A stretch of 45,812 bases of DNA, from positions 164,986 to 210,797 of the forward strand of contig NVVD01000002.1 of assembly GCA_002402105.1 (NCBI GenBank). The letters are read 5' to 3'. The notes below the pieces were generated by a model. That model searched no databases. It had not been told where the DNA came from and saw nothing but the letters and a program-made list of their open reading frames with translations. Shown here piece after piece: positions 17,388 to 26,448 of this stretch. The stretch is from Candidatus Cloacimonadota bacterium (GTDB lineage Bacteria; Muiribacteriota; UBA6191). The translations under genes were made by a program, and so were the position numbers. Position 1 is the stretch's first letter; every line of letters begins with the position of its first letter.

Positions 17388-17981
17388 ATGGGGAAAAAAA
17401 TAGCATTTTTTGACTTTGATGGAACAATAACAAATGCAGACTCTTTTTTTAGATTTGTAATATTTGCCACCCCTTGGTCTGTATTGATACTTAAGGGTAT
17501 TAGACTTTTACCAATGCTTATACTTTATAAATTAAAACTTATCTCAAACCATAAAGCTAAAGCCAAAGCTTTAAGGGTGCTTTTTAAAGGGGTAAGTGAA
17601 GAAAAAATGAAAGGGTTTGGAAAAGAGTTTTACGATAAGAGGGTTCCATCACTTTTAAAAAAATCAGCTTTAGATAAAATGAAATGGCATAAAGATGAGG
17701 GGCATACAGTTTATTTGGTTTCTGCTTCTGTTAATTATTGGTTAGAGGAGTTTACAAAGGTTCAAGAGATAGGTTTAATTTGTACTACTATGGAAGTACA
17801 AAATGGAGTTATGACTGGTGAACAATCTTCAAAAAACTGTTATGGTGAAGAAAAAGTTAGGCGTATCAAAGAGGTAGTTAATTTAAGTGATTATGAGTAT
17901 AGTTATGCTTATGGTGATACTCGTGGTGATAAAGAAATGCTTGAGATGGTAGATGAAGATTATTTTTGTTATTTTCACTAA
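17388..17981 (+). CDS. HAD-superfamily IB phosphatase (SerB-like)
   Basis: A 197-residue HAD hydrolase of subfamily IB. Motif I is FFDFDGTIT (nucleophile D9, general acid D11), motif II the serine in LVSASVNYW, and motif IV GDTRGDKEML. A hydrophobic stretch in the cap (about 25-48, WSVLILKGIRLLPMLILY) fits the TIGR01490-type proteins, which act on phosphorylated small molecules or lipids. Such enzymes remove phosphate from a sugar phosphate, phosphoserine or a lipid intermediate. Its place directly after a methyltransferase and before the sugar genes suggests a nucleotide-sugar pathway step, such as dephosphorylation of a nonulosonate-9-phosphate, but that is only inference. It is the last gene of the run starting at mccB. 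Confidence 0.8.
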   Translation: MGKKIAFFDFDGTITNADSFFRFVIFATPWSVLILKGIRLLPMLILYKLKLISNHKAKAKALRVLFKGVSEEKMKGFGKEFYDKRVPSLLKKSALDKMKWHKDEGHTVYLVSASVNYWLEEFTKVQEIGLICTTMEVQNGVMTGEQSSKNCYGEEKVRRIKEVVNLSDYEYSYAYGDTRGDKEMLEMVDEDYFCYFH

Positions 17982-18074
17982 AGGTATAAACTTTTTTTAA
18001 AATTTGTCGATATGTGCTATAGGGCTTTTTCTTTATTTTGAGAATTAGGCCTATTTTTATTTATTAGGGTTTGA

Positions 18075-19265
18075 ATGGCTAAGAAAAAAATACTATATAT
18101 TTCTCGTATGGGGAATGATTTTGAACGATTTGTTGCGATGGCAGATTATTTGAGAGATGACTTTGAACAGACTTTTTTACATGTTTATCCTTTAGAAAGG
18201 TTAATATCTAAGTGTATTTACGATTTGGCAGAGTTTGAAGATTGTCCTTTGAAGGATTTGTCTGACTATAGTTTAGCCTATGAGAAGTATATTGAATTGA
18301 ATTATTTAGCTCGTAAATTTAAGCTTAAGTTTTTTTATGATTTGGGGCAGAAATTTAAGAGGTACGTAGATAAAAGAATAAAAAAGGTTTCTGAAAAAAT
18401 TTTAAAGGAAGAAAAACCTGCTTTGGTGGTACTAACTTATGTTTCTTTAATTGGTTGTCCCGAAATAATTATTGAAATTCATAAAAAATGTATTGAACAA
18501 AAAATCCCTATTTTATTTTTATTTCATGGAATTGGACGTTATGCAATAAACTATAAAAAAAGTAATGATGACTTTTACTCTATGTTGTCAGGGACTATTG
18601 CAACAGCTCCAAGTCAACATGAGTTTGAATATTTTTATAAATTAGATATTCGTACGAATCCTCAAATAAAGAAAAAATGGGTTGTTGGTGATCCAAGACT
18701 GTCCTTACAGTTTGTAGAAAAAGTTCAAAAAAGTTTTGTAGAAAAAAAAAATAAGAGTAGAAAAGTAAAAATTGCCCTGTTTGGAACAAATATTGGTTAC
18801 TTAGATGGTGCAGAAAATGAATCTCAATTTGTGTGGTTAAATAAAATAGTAAAAAAACTATTAAAAAATGAAAATTTTGAGATATATATTAAATTTCATC
18901 CAAATAATCCTCCTAGTGATATTAATTGGTTTCTATCTCAAAAAAAAATTATAATTCTTTCTGAAGGCACTAATTCAGGGGAAGTATTAAGCATAGTAGA
19001 TTTAATTATTACCCCTCCAACTTCTATTGTTTATGAAGCTATGGTATTGAATAAACCTATTTATATTATTGATGAAATAAGAAATAATCCCTTTAGTTTT
19101 TCAGAATTCAATATTCCTTGTTTAACTTTGAGAGAAATGAATGAATATACTTTTGAGATTTTTATTCCAAACTATAATATCGAATTGTTAAATGAGCATA
19201 TATGGGGAAATAGCAAAAATATTGATTGTAGAGAAAAATTGAAGTTATTATTAAAAAAACTTTAG
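18075..19265 (+). CDS. Capsule-type glycosyltransferase-like protein (GT-B fold)
   Basis: A 396-residue soluble protein. The C-terminal half has features of GT-B surface-polysaccharide transferases: IYIKFHPNNPPSD (about 271-283), a DLIITPPTSIVYEAMVLNKP segment (about 309-328) and a preceding ALFGTNIGY strand. In the families of this fold, the His-Pro motif and the serine/glutamate loop bind the activated donor's phosphates. N-terminal residues (KKILYISRMGNDFERFVAMA) match the first Rossmann half. The acceptor and donor are unknown; a nonulosonate or glycerol-phosphate transferase is possible. A 93-base gap from the HAD gene suggests a new transcription unit. Confidence 0.65.
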   Translation: MAKKKILYISRMGNDFERFVAMADYLRDDFEQTFLHVYPLERLISKCIYDLAEFEDCPLKDLSDYSLAYEKYIELNYLARKFKLKFFYDLGQKFKRYVDKRIKKVSEKILKEEKPALVVLTYVSLIGCPEIIIEIHKKCIEQKIPILFLFHGIGRYAINYKKSNDDFYSMLSGTIATAPSQHEFEYFYKLDIRTNPQIKKKWVVGDPRLSLQFVEKVQKSFVEKKNKSRKVKIALFGTNIGYLDGAENESQFVWLNKIVKKLLKNENFEIYIKFHPNNPPSDINWFLSQKKIIILSEGTNSGEVLSIVDLIITPPTSIVYEAMVLNKPIYIIDEIRNNPFSFSEFNIPCLTLREMNEYTFEIFIPNYNIELLNEHIWGNSKNIDCREKLKLLLKKL

Positions 19266-19382
19266 AAATAAATGATGCATTGCATACCTATAGGTTTTCA
19301 AGATTATTAGAATCAAATGGAATCGTTTAAAAAAGAATTATTAATCTTATATTTAAATAAAAATTGTATAGAAAGTTAAACT

Positions 19383-20123
19383 ATGAACCAAAAAACAGAT
19401 GTGTGGTTAAAATTAAGTAAAAAACAAGTAGAAGATTATCATTTAAAACAATTTGATAAAGTGTATCAAAGTACTATAGCTTTTCATATGTGGTTAAAGT
19501 CAAAAGAAATCATAGAAAAAAATGATCTAATTGTAGATGTTGGATGTGGTTCTGGTTCAAATTTAATCCATTTAGATGATACATTTCCTGATATAGAGTG
19601 CTGTGGTATTGATATCAACGAAGATTTAGTATCTTTAGGGAATACTGAAATGAAAAAGCGTAATAAGAGTGAGATTAAAATTATATGCGCAAATTTCAAA
19701 ACGCATAGTTTCAAAAAAAAGCCTAAAGGAATATTAAGTTATTCTTTTTTATCTTTTTTGCCAAGCTTAGATTTAGGACTTGAAGTAATGGCAGCATATT
19801 CTCCTGACTGGATTGCAGCTACATCATTATTTTATGATGGACCTCTTTCATGTAGGACAGAAGTTATAAACCATTCGGAAACAGAAGATGACCATCCTAC
19901 TCAATGTTTTTATAATACTTACTCTTTAGAGTATACTAAGAAAAAGTTTAAAGATTTGGGATATAATAAATTTGAATTTGTTCCTTTTGATATTGATATA
20001 GATTTATTGAAACCTGATGATAAGCGTTTAGGAACATATACAGAAAGGCTTCCATCAGGAAGAAGACTGCAAATTTCTGGACCGTTATTGATGAATTGGC
20101 ATTTTATTTTGGCTAAAAAATAA
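19383..20123 (+). CDS. Class I SAM-dependent methyltransferase
   Basis: A 246-residue methyltransferase. Motif I is VDVGCGSGSN (51-60), followed by an acidic residue in GIDINEDL (about 78-85) and a motif II-like acidic strand. There is no zinc ribbon, so it is unlike the two other methyltransferases of the window. The C-terminal part (YTERLPSGRRLQISGPLLMN) is not familiar to me. The ribosome site is weak. It stands in a 117-base-upstream, 65-base-downstream setting at the head of the legionaminic-acid genes, so methylation of a surface sugar is a reasonable guess, but small-molecule or protein substrates cannot be excluded. Confidence 0.75.
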   Translation: MNQKTDVWLKLSKKQVEDYHLKQFDKVYQSTIAFHMWLKSKEIIEKNDLIVDVGCGSGSNLIHLDDTFPDIECCGIDINEDLVSLGNTEMKKRNKSEIKIICANFKTHSFKKKPKGILSYSFLSFLPSLDLGLEVMAAYSPDWIAATSLFYDGPLSCRTEVINHSETEDDHPTQCFYNTYSLEYTKKKFKDLGYNKFEFVPFDIDIDLLKPDDKRLGTYTERLPSGRRLQISGPLLMNWHFILAKK

Positions 20124-20188
20124 TGTAAAACTACTAGGGTAATAGGCTTCTTTTTAAATGAGTTAGAGTAAAATTAAAGGTTGTTAGT

Positions 20189-21181
20189 GTGAAAATTAAA
20201 GGGAAAAGAGTGTTGGTAACTGGAGCAGATGGATTTATAGGGTCTCATTTAGTTGAAGAACTTGTACGTTCTGGTGCAAAAGTTAGGGCTGTTAGTCAAT
20301 ATAATTCACAAAATAATTGGGGTTGGCTAGAAGATATTCCTTGTTTAAAAGAAGTAGAAGTAATTTCAGGTGACGTGAGAGATTTTCAATTTTGTCAACT
20401 TGCAACAAAAAAGATTGATTTAGTTTTTCATTTAGCAGCCTTGATTGCTATTCCATTTTCTTATGTTGCTCCAAGTATGTATATTGATACAAATATATCT
20501 GGAACATTAAATATGTGTTTGGCAGCAGTAGAAAACTCCTGTGAAAAATTTATTCAAACTAGTACAAGTGAAGTTTATGGTTCAGCATTATATGTACCTA
20601 TTGATGAAAAACATCCATTGCAAGCTCAAAGTCCCTATAGTGCTAGTAAAATAGGTTCAGATTCAATAGCTTTAAGTTGTTATAACTCATACGATTTACC
20701 TTTATCTATTGCTAGGCCTTTTAATACCTATGGTCCAAGACAGTCTGCTAGAGCTATTATTCCAACAATCATCACTCAAATTTTGAGTGGAGAAAGTAAA
20801 ATTTTATTAGGAGATTTGAGTCCTACTAGAGATTTTAATTATGTAAAAGATATTTGTGAAGGCTTTATGAAAATAGCCTCATCAGATAAATTGAATGGAG
20901 AAGTAGTAAATATAGCTTCAAACTCTGAAATTAGTATGAGAGAAACTCTTAATTTAATTAAAGAAATAATAGGGAAAGATGTAGAGTTTGTTTTAGACCC
21001 TGTAAGAATTCGTCCTAAAAAATCAGAAGTAAATAGGTTATTTGGAGATAATTCTAAAATAAAATCTCTAACAAACTTTAAATCTTTGTTTACTTTAAAA
21101 GAAGGGTTAGAACAGACTATTGAATGGTTTTCAAAAAAAGAGAATCTCTCTAAATATAAGGTAAAAGTTTATAATGTTTGA
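20189..21181 (+). CDS. legB: LegB-like nucleotide-GlcNAc 4,6-dehydratase (extended SDR)
   Basis: A 330-residue extended SDR with VTGADGFIGSH (10-20), the TSTSEVYG segment with the catalytic Thr/Ser, and SPYSASK (Tyr and Lys about 150-154). ARPFNTYGPRQSARAIIPT and RDFNYVKDICEGF are typical of the LegB group of NAD-dependent 4,6-dehydratases. In Campylobacter, LegB makes the 4-keto-6-deoxy sugar that begins legionaminic acid synthesis; other bacteria use the UDP-linked form. Start GTG at 20189 with AAAGG 8 bases upstream. It overlaps legC by 8 bases. PseB of the pseudaminic pathway is a different, inverting family and does not fit the partners found here. Confidence 0.87.
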   Translation: MKIKGKRVLVTGADGFIGSHLVEELVRSGAKVRAVSQYNSQNNWGWLEDIPCLKEVEVISGDVRDFQFCQLATKKIDLVFHLAALIAIPFSYVAPSMYIDTNISGTLNMCLAAVENSCEKFIQTSTSEVYGSALYVPIDEKHPLQAQSPYSASKIGSDSIALSCYNSYDLPLSIARPFNTYGPRQSARAIIPTIITQILSGESKILLGDLSPTRDFNYVKDICEGFMKIASSDKLNGEVVNIASNSEISMRETLNLIKEIIGKDVEFVLDPVRIRPKKSEVNRLFGDNSKIKSLTNFKSLFTLKEGLEQTIEWFSKKENLSKYKVKVYNV

Positions 21182-22316
21182 TGAAATAATTGCTCATATA
21201 AGAAAATTGTATTCAAGAAAAGAAAATATAAATTTACATCAGCCATTTTTTGCTGGCAATGAAAAAAAATATTTAATAGACACAATAGATTCAGGTTATG
21301 TTTCTTCTATTGGGGAGTATGTTAATTTATTCGAGGATTTATTAGCCAAAAAATTAAATGTAAAATATGCTATTGCTATTATGAATGGAACCGCTGCTTT
21401 ACATATTGCTCAAATTGTTTCGGGAGTTGAAAAAGGTGATGAAGTAATTACACAAGCTATGACATTTGTAGCAACTGCAAACTCTATTAAGTATTGTGGC
21501 GCAGAACCTATATTTTTGGATATTTGTAAAAATAGCTTATCTCTTTGTCCTGAAAAATTATTATCATTTTTAGAAAGTGAAGCAGAAATAAAGTCAGATG
21601 GACAATGCTACAATAAAAAAACAAAACGAAGAATTAAAGCTTGTATTCCAATGCATACTTTTGGTCACCCAGCAAAAATGAAAGAACTTCTTGAAGTTTG
21701 TGAGAAATATAATTTGGTAGTTATTGAAGATGCAGCAGAATCTTTAATGAGTAAATATAGAGGAGCATATACTGGGACATTAGGAAAACTTGGTATCTTT
21801 AGCTTTAATGGAAATAAGATAATTACGACTGGTGGAGGAGGGGCAATTGTAACAAATTGTGATATTATAGCAAAGCGTGTAAAACATTTAACAACTACCG
21901 CAAAAGTACCCTTACCATACGAGTCCCAGCATGATGAACTAGCATATAATTATCGTTTACCTAATTTAAATGCTGCTTTGGGGCTAGCTCAATTAGAGCA
22001 AATAGATTCGTTTGTTTTAAAGAAGAGAAATATAGCAAAACAATATGAAAGGTTATTTAATGATAATGATTCATTTAAATTTGTAAAAGAAATGCCAGAG
22101 AGTGAGTCTAATTATTGGTTAAATGCTATTGTTTGTAAGGACTCTTTTTTAAGAGATGATTTTTTAAAGACCTTAAATAATCAAGGAATTTTAGTGCGGC
22201 CAGCATGGAACTTATTAAACACTTTAATTATGTATAAAGATAATCAAACAGGTGATTTAACAAATGCAATAGATCTTCAAAATAGAATTGTAAATTTGCC
22301 TAGTAGTGTGGTTTAA
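21174..22316 (+). CDS. legC: LegC-like sugar aminotransferase (DegT/DnrJ family)
   Basis: A 380-residue PLP-dependent aminotransferase that would aminate C4 of the 4-keto sugar made by LegB. Seen motifs are NGTAALHIAQ, the aspartate segment VVIEDAAESLMSKYRG and the PLP-lysine region SFNGNKIITTGGGGAIV (Lys about 215). The N-terminus INLHQPFFAGNEKKYL and the DTIDSGYVSSIGEYV segment are characteristic of the LegC branch. It overlaps legB by 8 bases and ends 2 bases before legG, a tight operon. A second DegT-type aminotransferase lies two genes further on; this one is assigned as LegC because it adjoins LegB and matches the branch better. Confidence 0.87.
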   Translation: MFDEIIAHIRKLYSRKENINLHQPFFAGNEKKYLIDTIDSGYVSSIGEYVNLFEDLLAKKLNVKYAIAIMNGTAALHIAQIVSGVEKGDEVITQAMTFVATANSIKYCGAEPIFLDICKNSLSLCPEKLLSFLESEAEIKSDGQCYNKKTKRRIKACIPMHTFGHPAKMKELLEVCEKYNLVVIEDAAESLMSKYRGAYTGTLGKLGIFSFNGNKIITTGGGGAIVTNCDIIAKRVKHLTTTAKVPLPYESQHDELAYNYRLPNLNAALGLAQLEQIDSFVLKKRNIAKQYERLFNDNDSFKFVKEMPESESNYWLNAIVCKDSFLRDDFLKTLNNQGILVRPAWNLLNTLIMYKDNQTGDLTNAIDLQNRIVNLPSSVV

Positions 22317-22318
22317 AA

Positions 22319-23473
22319 ATGACAAAAAGAAAAATATGTGTCATAACAGGTTCTAGAGCTGAATTTGGAATTCTCTCTAATTTATTAAAAGAGATTAAAA
22401 AGTCAAGATTTTTGGAGTTACAAATAGTAGTAACTGGGTCTCACTTATCTTCTGATTATGGTGAAACCAAACAAGAAATTTTAGAAGACTTTAAAATAAA
22501 TAAAGAAGTAGAAATTTTATTATCCTCAGATACTCGTATTGGGGTAGCAAAGTCAATGGGTTTAGCTATTATTTCATTGTCAGAAGTTTTTAAAGAACTC
22601 AATCCTGATATTGTATTGCTTCTTGGTGATCGCTTTGAAATTCATGCTGCTGCAACCTCATCTTTAATAATGGGAATACCCATTGCACACATACATGGGG
22701 GGGAATTGACTCAAGGTTCTTGGGATGAAAGCTTAAGGCACTCTATTACAAAACTATCTAATCTTCATTTTACGGCTACAGAAAGTTATCGAAAAAGAAT
22801 AATTCAAATGGGAGAAAATCCCAACTTTGTTTTTAATGTCGGCTCATTAGGTGTAGAAAGTATAAAAAAGATTAAATTGATATCTAAAAAAAAGCTAGAG
22901 GAAAATCTAAACTTTTCTTTAACTAGAAATACTATTGTTGTAACAGTCCACTCAGAAACCAATGAGCTAGGACTAGAGTCGGGTATAATAACAAACCTTT
23001 TAAAAGCTATAGATTTTATTCCAGAGTTAAGAGTTATTTTTACTTTGTCTAATGCAGATGTAGGGGGAAGAAAAATAAATAAAGAAATTTTAAACTTTGT
23101 TAGCTTAAATAAATTGAGAGCTATAGCTTTTGAAAGCTTAGGTAAAGCCAAATATTTTAGTTTATTAAGTTATATAGGTGGAGTTGTTGGAAATAGTTCA
23201 AGTGGGATTATAGAGGCTCCTTCATTTGGTATTAAAACCTTAAATATTGGGAATAGGCAGAGTGGCAGAATAAGAGCATCTAGCGTGAGTGACTGTAATA
23301 GAGAATTAGAAAGTATAAAAAAAGAACTGAAAAAGTTTGTAGATAAAATTTTTTCATTAGAGGATGTTCAAAACCCGTTTGAAAAAAAGAATACAGCAAA
23401 TAAAATAATAAAAGTTTTAATTGAAATAGACTTAAAAGAATTATTAAGTAAGTCTTTTTATGATTTATTGTAA
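22319..23473 (+). CDS. legG: Hydrolysing nucleotide-sugar 2-epimerase, NeuC/LegG-like
   Basis: A 384-residue hydrolysing 2-epimerase of the GT-B fold. It would turn the NDP-2,4-diacetamido-trideoxy-glucose into the free manno sugar with release of NDP. The first Rossmann half starts ICVITGSRAEFGILSNL (5-21). LLLGDRFEIHAAATS (about 100-114) and IPIAHIHGGELTQGSWDESL (about 122-141) are hallmark NeuC segments, and VVGNSSSGIIEAPSFG is the C-terminal substrate loop. The length is normal. The surrounding LegB, LegC and LegI favour LegG over a true sialic-acid NeuC, which would not need a dehydratase or aminotransferase. Confidence 0.88.
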   Translation: MTKRKICVITGSRAEFGILSNLLKEIKKSRFLELQIVVTGSHLSSDYGETKQEILEDFKINKEVEILLSSDTRIGVAKSMGLAIISLSEVFKELNPDIVLLLGDRFEIHAAATSSLIMGIPIAHIHGGELTQGSWDESLRHSITKLSNLHFTATESYRKRIIQMGENPNFVFNVGSLGVESIKKIKLISKKKLEENLNFSLTRNTIVVTVHSETNELGLESGIITNLLKAIDFIPELRVIFTLSNADVGGRKINKEILNFVSLNKLRAIAFESLGKAKYFSLLSYIGGVVGNSSSGIIEAPSFGIKTLNIGNRQSGRIRASSVSDCNRELESIKKELKKFVDKIFSLEDVQNPFEKKNTANKIIKVLIEIDLKELLSKSFYDLL

Positions 23474-23485
23474 TTCTTTAAGAGA

Positions 23486-24556
23486 ATGATGGTGAAAGAA
23501 AAAGAAATGAACTGGCAAAATAAAAAAATCATTAATGAAGTAAAACAAGAGATAGACTCCTTTTTAAAAAAGAAGTTTTTTTTACTAGGGGATTACACAA
23601 AATGTTTTCAAGAAAGTTTTGCAAAGAGTCAAAATGTAAAATATTTTATGGGTTTATCATCAGGAACAGTAGCACTTCAATTACTGTTAAGAGCTCTTCA
23701 ATTATCGAAAGGTAGTAAGGTATTGGTGAGTTCATTTTGCCCTATTCCAACTATTATGAGTATATATGAGGCTGGGTATATCCCAAAATTTGTAGATATT
23801 AATGTAAAAACCTTAAATATAGATATAAGTAATTTAGAAAAAAGCTATGATACAGATTGCCAAGCAGTAATTGCTGTACATATTTTTGGAAAGTTATGTA
23901 AAATGAGTGATATTTCTTTGTGGTGTAAAACGAAAGGATTATTATTAGTTGAAGATGCTTGTCAGGCAGTAAATTCAAATCATAAAGATTTTTCTATTGC
24001 AGAACATTCTTTAGGGGCTGCTATGAGCTTTTATCCAACTAAAAACTTAGGGGCTTGGGGAGATGCTGGTGGAATTTTAACCAACGATGAACTTTTAAAG
24101 AATAAAATAAACTACTTAAGAAACTATGGTTTAAATGAGAGTTTTGAAAGTGAATCAATGGGTGGAAATTATCGTATTGATGAATTACAAGCCATGATTT
24201 TATTAAAAAAACTACCATTGCAAGCTCAAGACATGAAAAATAGAGACTCTATTTTAGACTTTTATATTAAGTCTCTTGGAATTGATAAACTACAAATGGA
24301 AAAAGATGAGGGATATCATAATAAACACGTTATTTCCTACTTGTTAGAATCCAGTGTAGATCGTGAGAAATACAGGACATTTTGTAAAGAAAATGGCCTC
24401 AAAGAAAGTTTCTTTTATGAACATCCAATTTATAAAGAAAAAGGGATAGAAAAGGGAGCTTTTTTGAAAAACTGTGAAGATGTTTGTTCTAGAATTATAA
24501 ATTTACCAAACAATAATAAAAATCAAAAAGTTGTTTCCTTTTTAAAAGAGTTATAA
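23486..24556 (+). CDS. Second DegT/DnrJ/EryC1-type sugar aminotransferase
   Basis: A 356-residue PLP enzyme with SSGTVALQLLLRAL in the cofactor phosphate region, LVEDACQAVNS (PLP-ring aspartate) and SFYPTKNLGAWGDAGGIL, where the lysine (about 185) should bind PLP. NYRIDELQAMIL is also typical. These enzymes move an amino group to a keto-sugar nucleotide. Its place between legG and legI is unusual, because the known legionaminic pathway needs only LegC. It may build another amino sugar for the same glycan, or modify the nonulosonate precursor. The start could also be the ATG at 23507. It lies 12 bases after legG and 12 before legI. Confidence 0.85.
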   Translation: MMVKEKEMNWQNKKIINEVKQEIDSFLKKKFFLLGDYTKCFQESFAKSQNVKYFMGLSSGTVALQLLLRALQLSKGSKVLVSSFCPIPTIMSIYEAGYIPKFVDINVKTLNIDISNLEKSYDTDCQAVIAVHIFGKLCKMSDISLWCKTKGLLLVEDACQAVNSNHKDFSIAEHSLGAAMSFYPTKNLGAWGDAGGILTNDELLKNKINYLRNYGLNESFESESMGGNYRIDELQAMILLKKLPLQAQDMKNRDSILDFYIKSLGIDKLQMEKDEGYHNKHVISYLLESSVDREKYRTFCKENGLKESFFYEHPIYKEKGIEKGAFLKNCEDVCSRIINLPNNNKNQKVVSFLKEL

Positions 24557-24568
24557 AGAACGTTAATT

Positions 24569-25573
24569 ATGTCAAAAGTTTATATTATTGCAGAAGTGGG
24601 AGTTAACCATAATGGAGATATTGAGTTAGCTAAAAAATTAATAGACGTTGCTGTAGAAGCACGAGCAAATGCAGTTAAGTTTCAAACTTTTGTGGCAGAA
24701 AAGTTAGCAACAAAAAAAGCTATTTTGGCTAGCTACCAAAAACTATCTATGGGTGAGGTTTCACAACTTGAAATGTTAAAAAAACTTGAATTAAGTAAAG
24801 AAAGCCATAAAACTTTAATAAAATATTGTAAAGAAAAACAAATAGACTTTTTATCTACTCCATTTGATATAGATAGCTTACTTTTTTTATTAGAACTTGG
24901 GTTAGATACAATTAAAATACCAAGTGGAGAAATTACAAACTTTCCTTTATTAAAAGAAATTGGGAAGAAAAATAAAAAAGTTATTTTATCTACAGGAATG
25001 AGCTCTTTAGAAGAAATTAAGAATGCCTTAAAAGTGTTAGAAAATTACGGAACAGAGAAAAAGAAGATAACGGTATTACAGGCTAATACATCTTATCCTA
25101 CTCCATTATCAGATGTAAACTTATTATCAATGAAAACAATTCAAGATACATTTCAAGTTAAAGTAGGGTATTCAGATCATACATTAGGGATTAATGCTAG
25201 TTTAGCAGCTGTAGCCTTAGGTGCATGTATTATTGAAAAACATTTTACTTTAGATAGAAAAGCATTAGGGCCCGACCACGTGGCTAGTTTAGAGCCTATA
25301 GAATTAATAAATTTAGTAAAGGGAATTAGAGAAATTGAACTCTGTATGGGCTCTTCGATTAAGCTTATGACAGAAAGTGAAAAGAAAAATATAGATGTAG
25401 TTAGAAAAAGTATAGTAGCAAATGAAGATATCAAGTTAGGAGATTTATTAACTGAAAATAACCTGACTACAAAGCGTCCTGGATTAGGCCTTTCCCCAAT
25501 GAAATGGGAAGAGGTAATAGGTACATTGGCTATTAAAAAGTTTCAAAGAGATGAGTTAATTAAACTTAAATGA
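24569..25573 (+). CDS. legI: Nonulosonic acid synthase, NeuB/LegI-like
   Basis: A 334-residue synthase that condenses phosphoenolpyruvate with the six-carbon sugar to form the nine-carbon acid. The TIM-barrel part shows IIAEVGVNHNGDIELAKKLI (5-24), AVKFQTF, FLSTPFDID, IKIPSGEITNFPLL and GYSDHTLGINAS. The C-terminal SAF (antifreeze-like) domain spans about 275-334 (SIVANEDIKLGDLLTENNL, then KRPGLGLSP). All parts needed for activity are visible and the length is normal. With LegB, LegC and LegG upstream the product is most likely legionaminic acid or a close isomer rather than sialic acid. Confidence 0.92.
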   Translation: MSKVYIIAEVGVNHNGDIELAKKLIDVAVEARANAVKFQTFVAEKLATKKAILASYQKLSMGEVSQLEMLKKLELSKESHKTLIKYCKEKQIDFLSTPFDIDSLLFLLELGLDTIKIPSGEITNFPLLKEIGKKNKKVILSTGMSSLEEIKNALKVLENYGTEKKKITVLQANTSYPTPLSDVNLLSMKTIQDTFQVKVGYSDHTLGINASLAAVALGACIIEKHFTLDRKALGPDHVASLEPIELINLVKGIREIELCMGSSIKLMTESEKKNIDVVRKSIVANEDIKLGDLLTENNLTTKRPGLGLSPMKWEEVIGTLAIKKFQRDELIKLK

Positions 25574-25677
25574 CAAACTATATTATTTGTTTAAAGGTAT
25601 ATTTTTATCAATCAAAATATGAAAATCGCTATTAGAGATTAAAATATTTCTTTCAAAACCATTAATGGAGAAGTTTA

Positions 25678-26448
25678 ATGTTAAAAAATAAGGTAATAGT
25701 AGTTGTAGGTGCATGCGGTTTATTAGGAAAAACCTTATGTAAATCTATTTTGAAAAATGAAGGAACTATTGTTTTAGCAGATATAAATATTGATAATTTA
25801 AAATCTTTGTATGATTCTTTAAAAAATAAGTCTGGTAAAAGCTGCTTAAGTTATTGTGAATTAGATATAAACTCAGCAACTTCTTTAGATTATTGTCTTA
25901 AAAATACTCTAAAGAAATGGGGAAAAATAGATGGTTTAATTAATAGTGCCTACCCTAAGAATAGTAACTATGGCAAAAGCTTTTTTGAAGTGCAATATGA
26001 AGACTTTTGTGAGAATTTAAGTATTAATTTAGGGGGGTCTTTTTTGACGTCACAAAAGTTTTTAGAGTTTTTTATCGATCAAGGATATGGAAATATTATT
26101 AATATTTCATCAATTTATGGAGTTATAGCCCCAAAATTTGAAATATATAAAGGTACAAATATGACTGTTCCTGTTGAGTATGTGGCGATTAAATCAGCAT
26201 TGATTCATTTAACTAAATACATGGCGAAATTGGTTAAAGGAAAGTCTATTCGAGTTAATTGTATTAGTCCTGGTGGATTATTAAATGGACAAGCAAAAGA
26301 GTTTCTAAAAAAGTATAACTCTCAATGTTTAGAAAAGGGAATGTTAGATGCAGAAGATTTAAATGGAGTAGTTTTATTTTTATTAAGTGAAATGAGTAGA
26401 TATATATCAGGTCAAAATATTATTATAGATGATGGTTTTGTGCTATGA
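25678..26448 (+). CDS. SDR-family oxidoreductase, PtmA-like
   Basis: A 256-residue classical short-chain dehydrogenase. The cofactor motif VVGACGLLGK is at 10-19, and LINSAYPKN replaces the usual NNAG. The catalytic serine lies in NIISIS-like NIINISSIYG, and Tyr167 with Lys171 in YVAIK. The C-terminal IIIDDGFVL is usual for the family. Genes like this (PtmA in Campylobacter flagellin-glycan loci) sit next to legionaminic genes, where their exact role is uncertain. A good GGAG ribosome site precedes the ATG. Its stop overlaps the start of the next SDR by 4 bases, so the two are probably made together. PtmA identity rests on context and general likeness. Confidence 0.8.
   Translation: MLKNKVIVVVGACGLLGKTLCKSILKNEGTIVLADINIDNLKSLYDSLKNKSGKSCLSYCELDINSATSLDYCLKNTLKKWGKIDGLINSAYPKNSNYGKSFFEVQYEDFCENLSINLGGSFLTSQKFLEFFIDQGYGNIINISSIYGVIAPKFEIYKGTNMTVPVEYVAIKSALIHLTKYMAKLVKGKSIRVNCISPGGLLNGQAKEFLKKYNSQCLEKGMLDAEDLNGVVLFLLSEMSRYISGQNIIIDDGFVL

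Noticed and set aside
18001-18074. Hairpin AGGGCT/AGGCCTA between the HAD and transferase genes
   Set aside because: The pairing is imperfect and the loop long, so I cannot call a terminator.
22804-23151. Open frame of 115 codons on the minus strand
   Set aside because: It lies wholly antisense to the well-conserved NeuC/LegG gene, has no ribosome site and no recognisable domain.
20189-25573. Pseudaminic acid pathway
   Set aside because: The dehydratase looks like LegB rather than PseB, and the hydrolysing 2-epimerase of the NeuC/LegG type replaces the PseG hydrolase, so the legionaminic route fits better.
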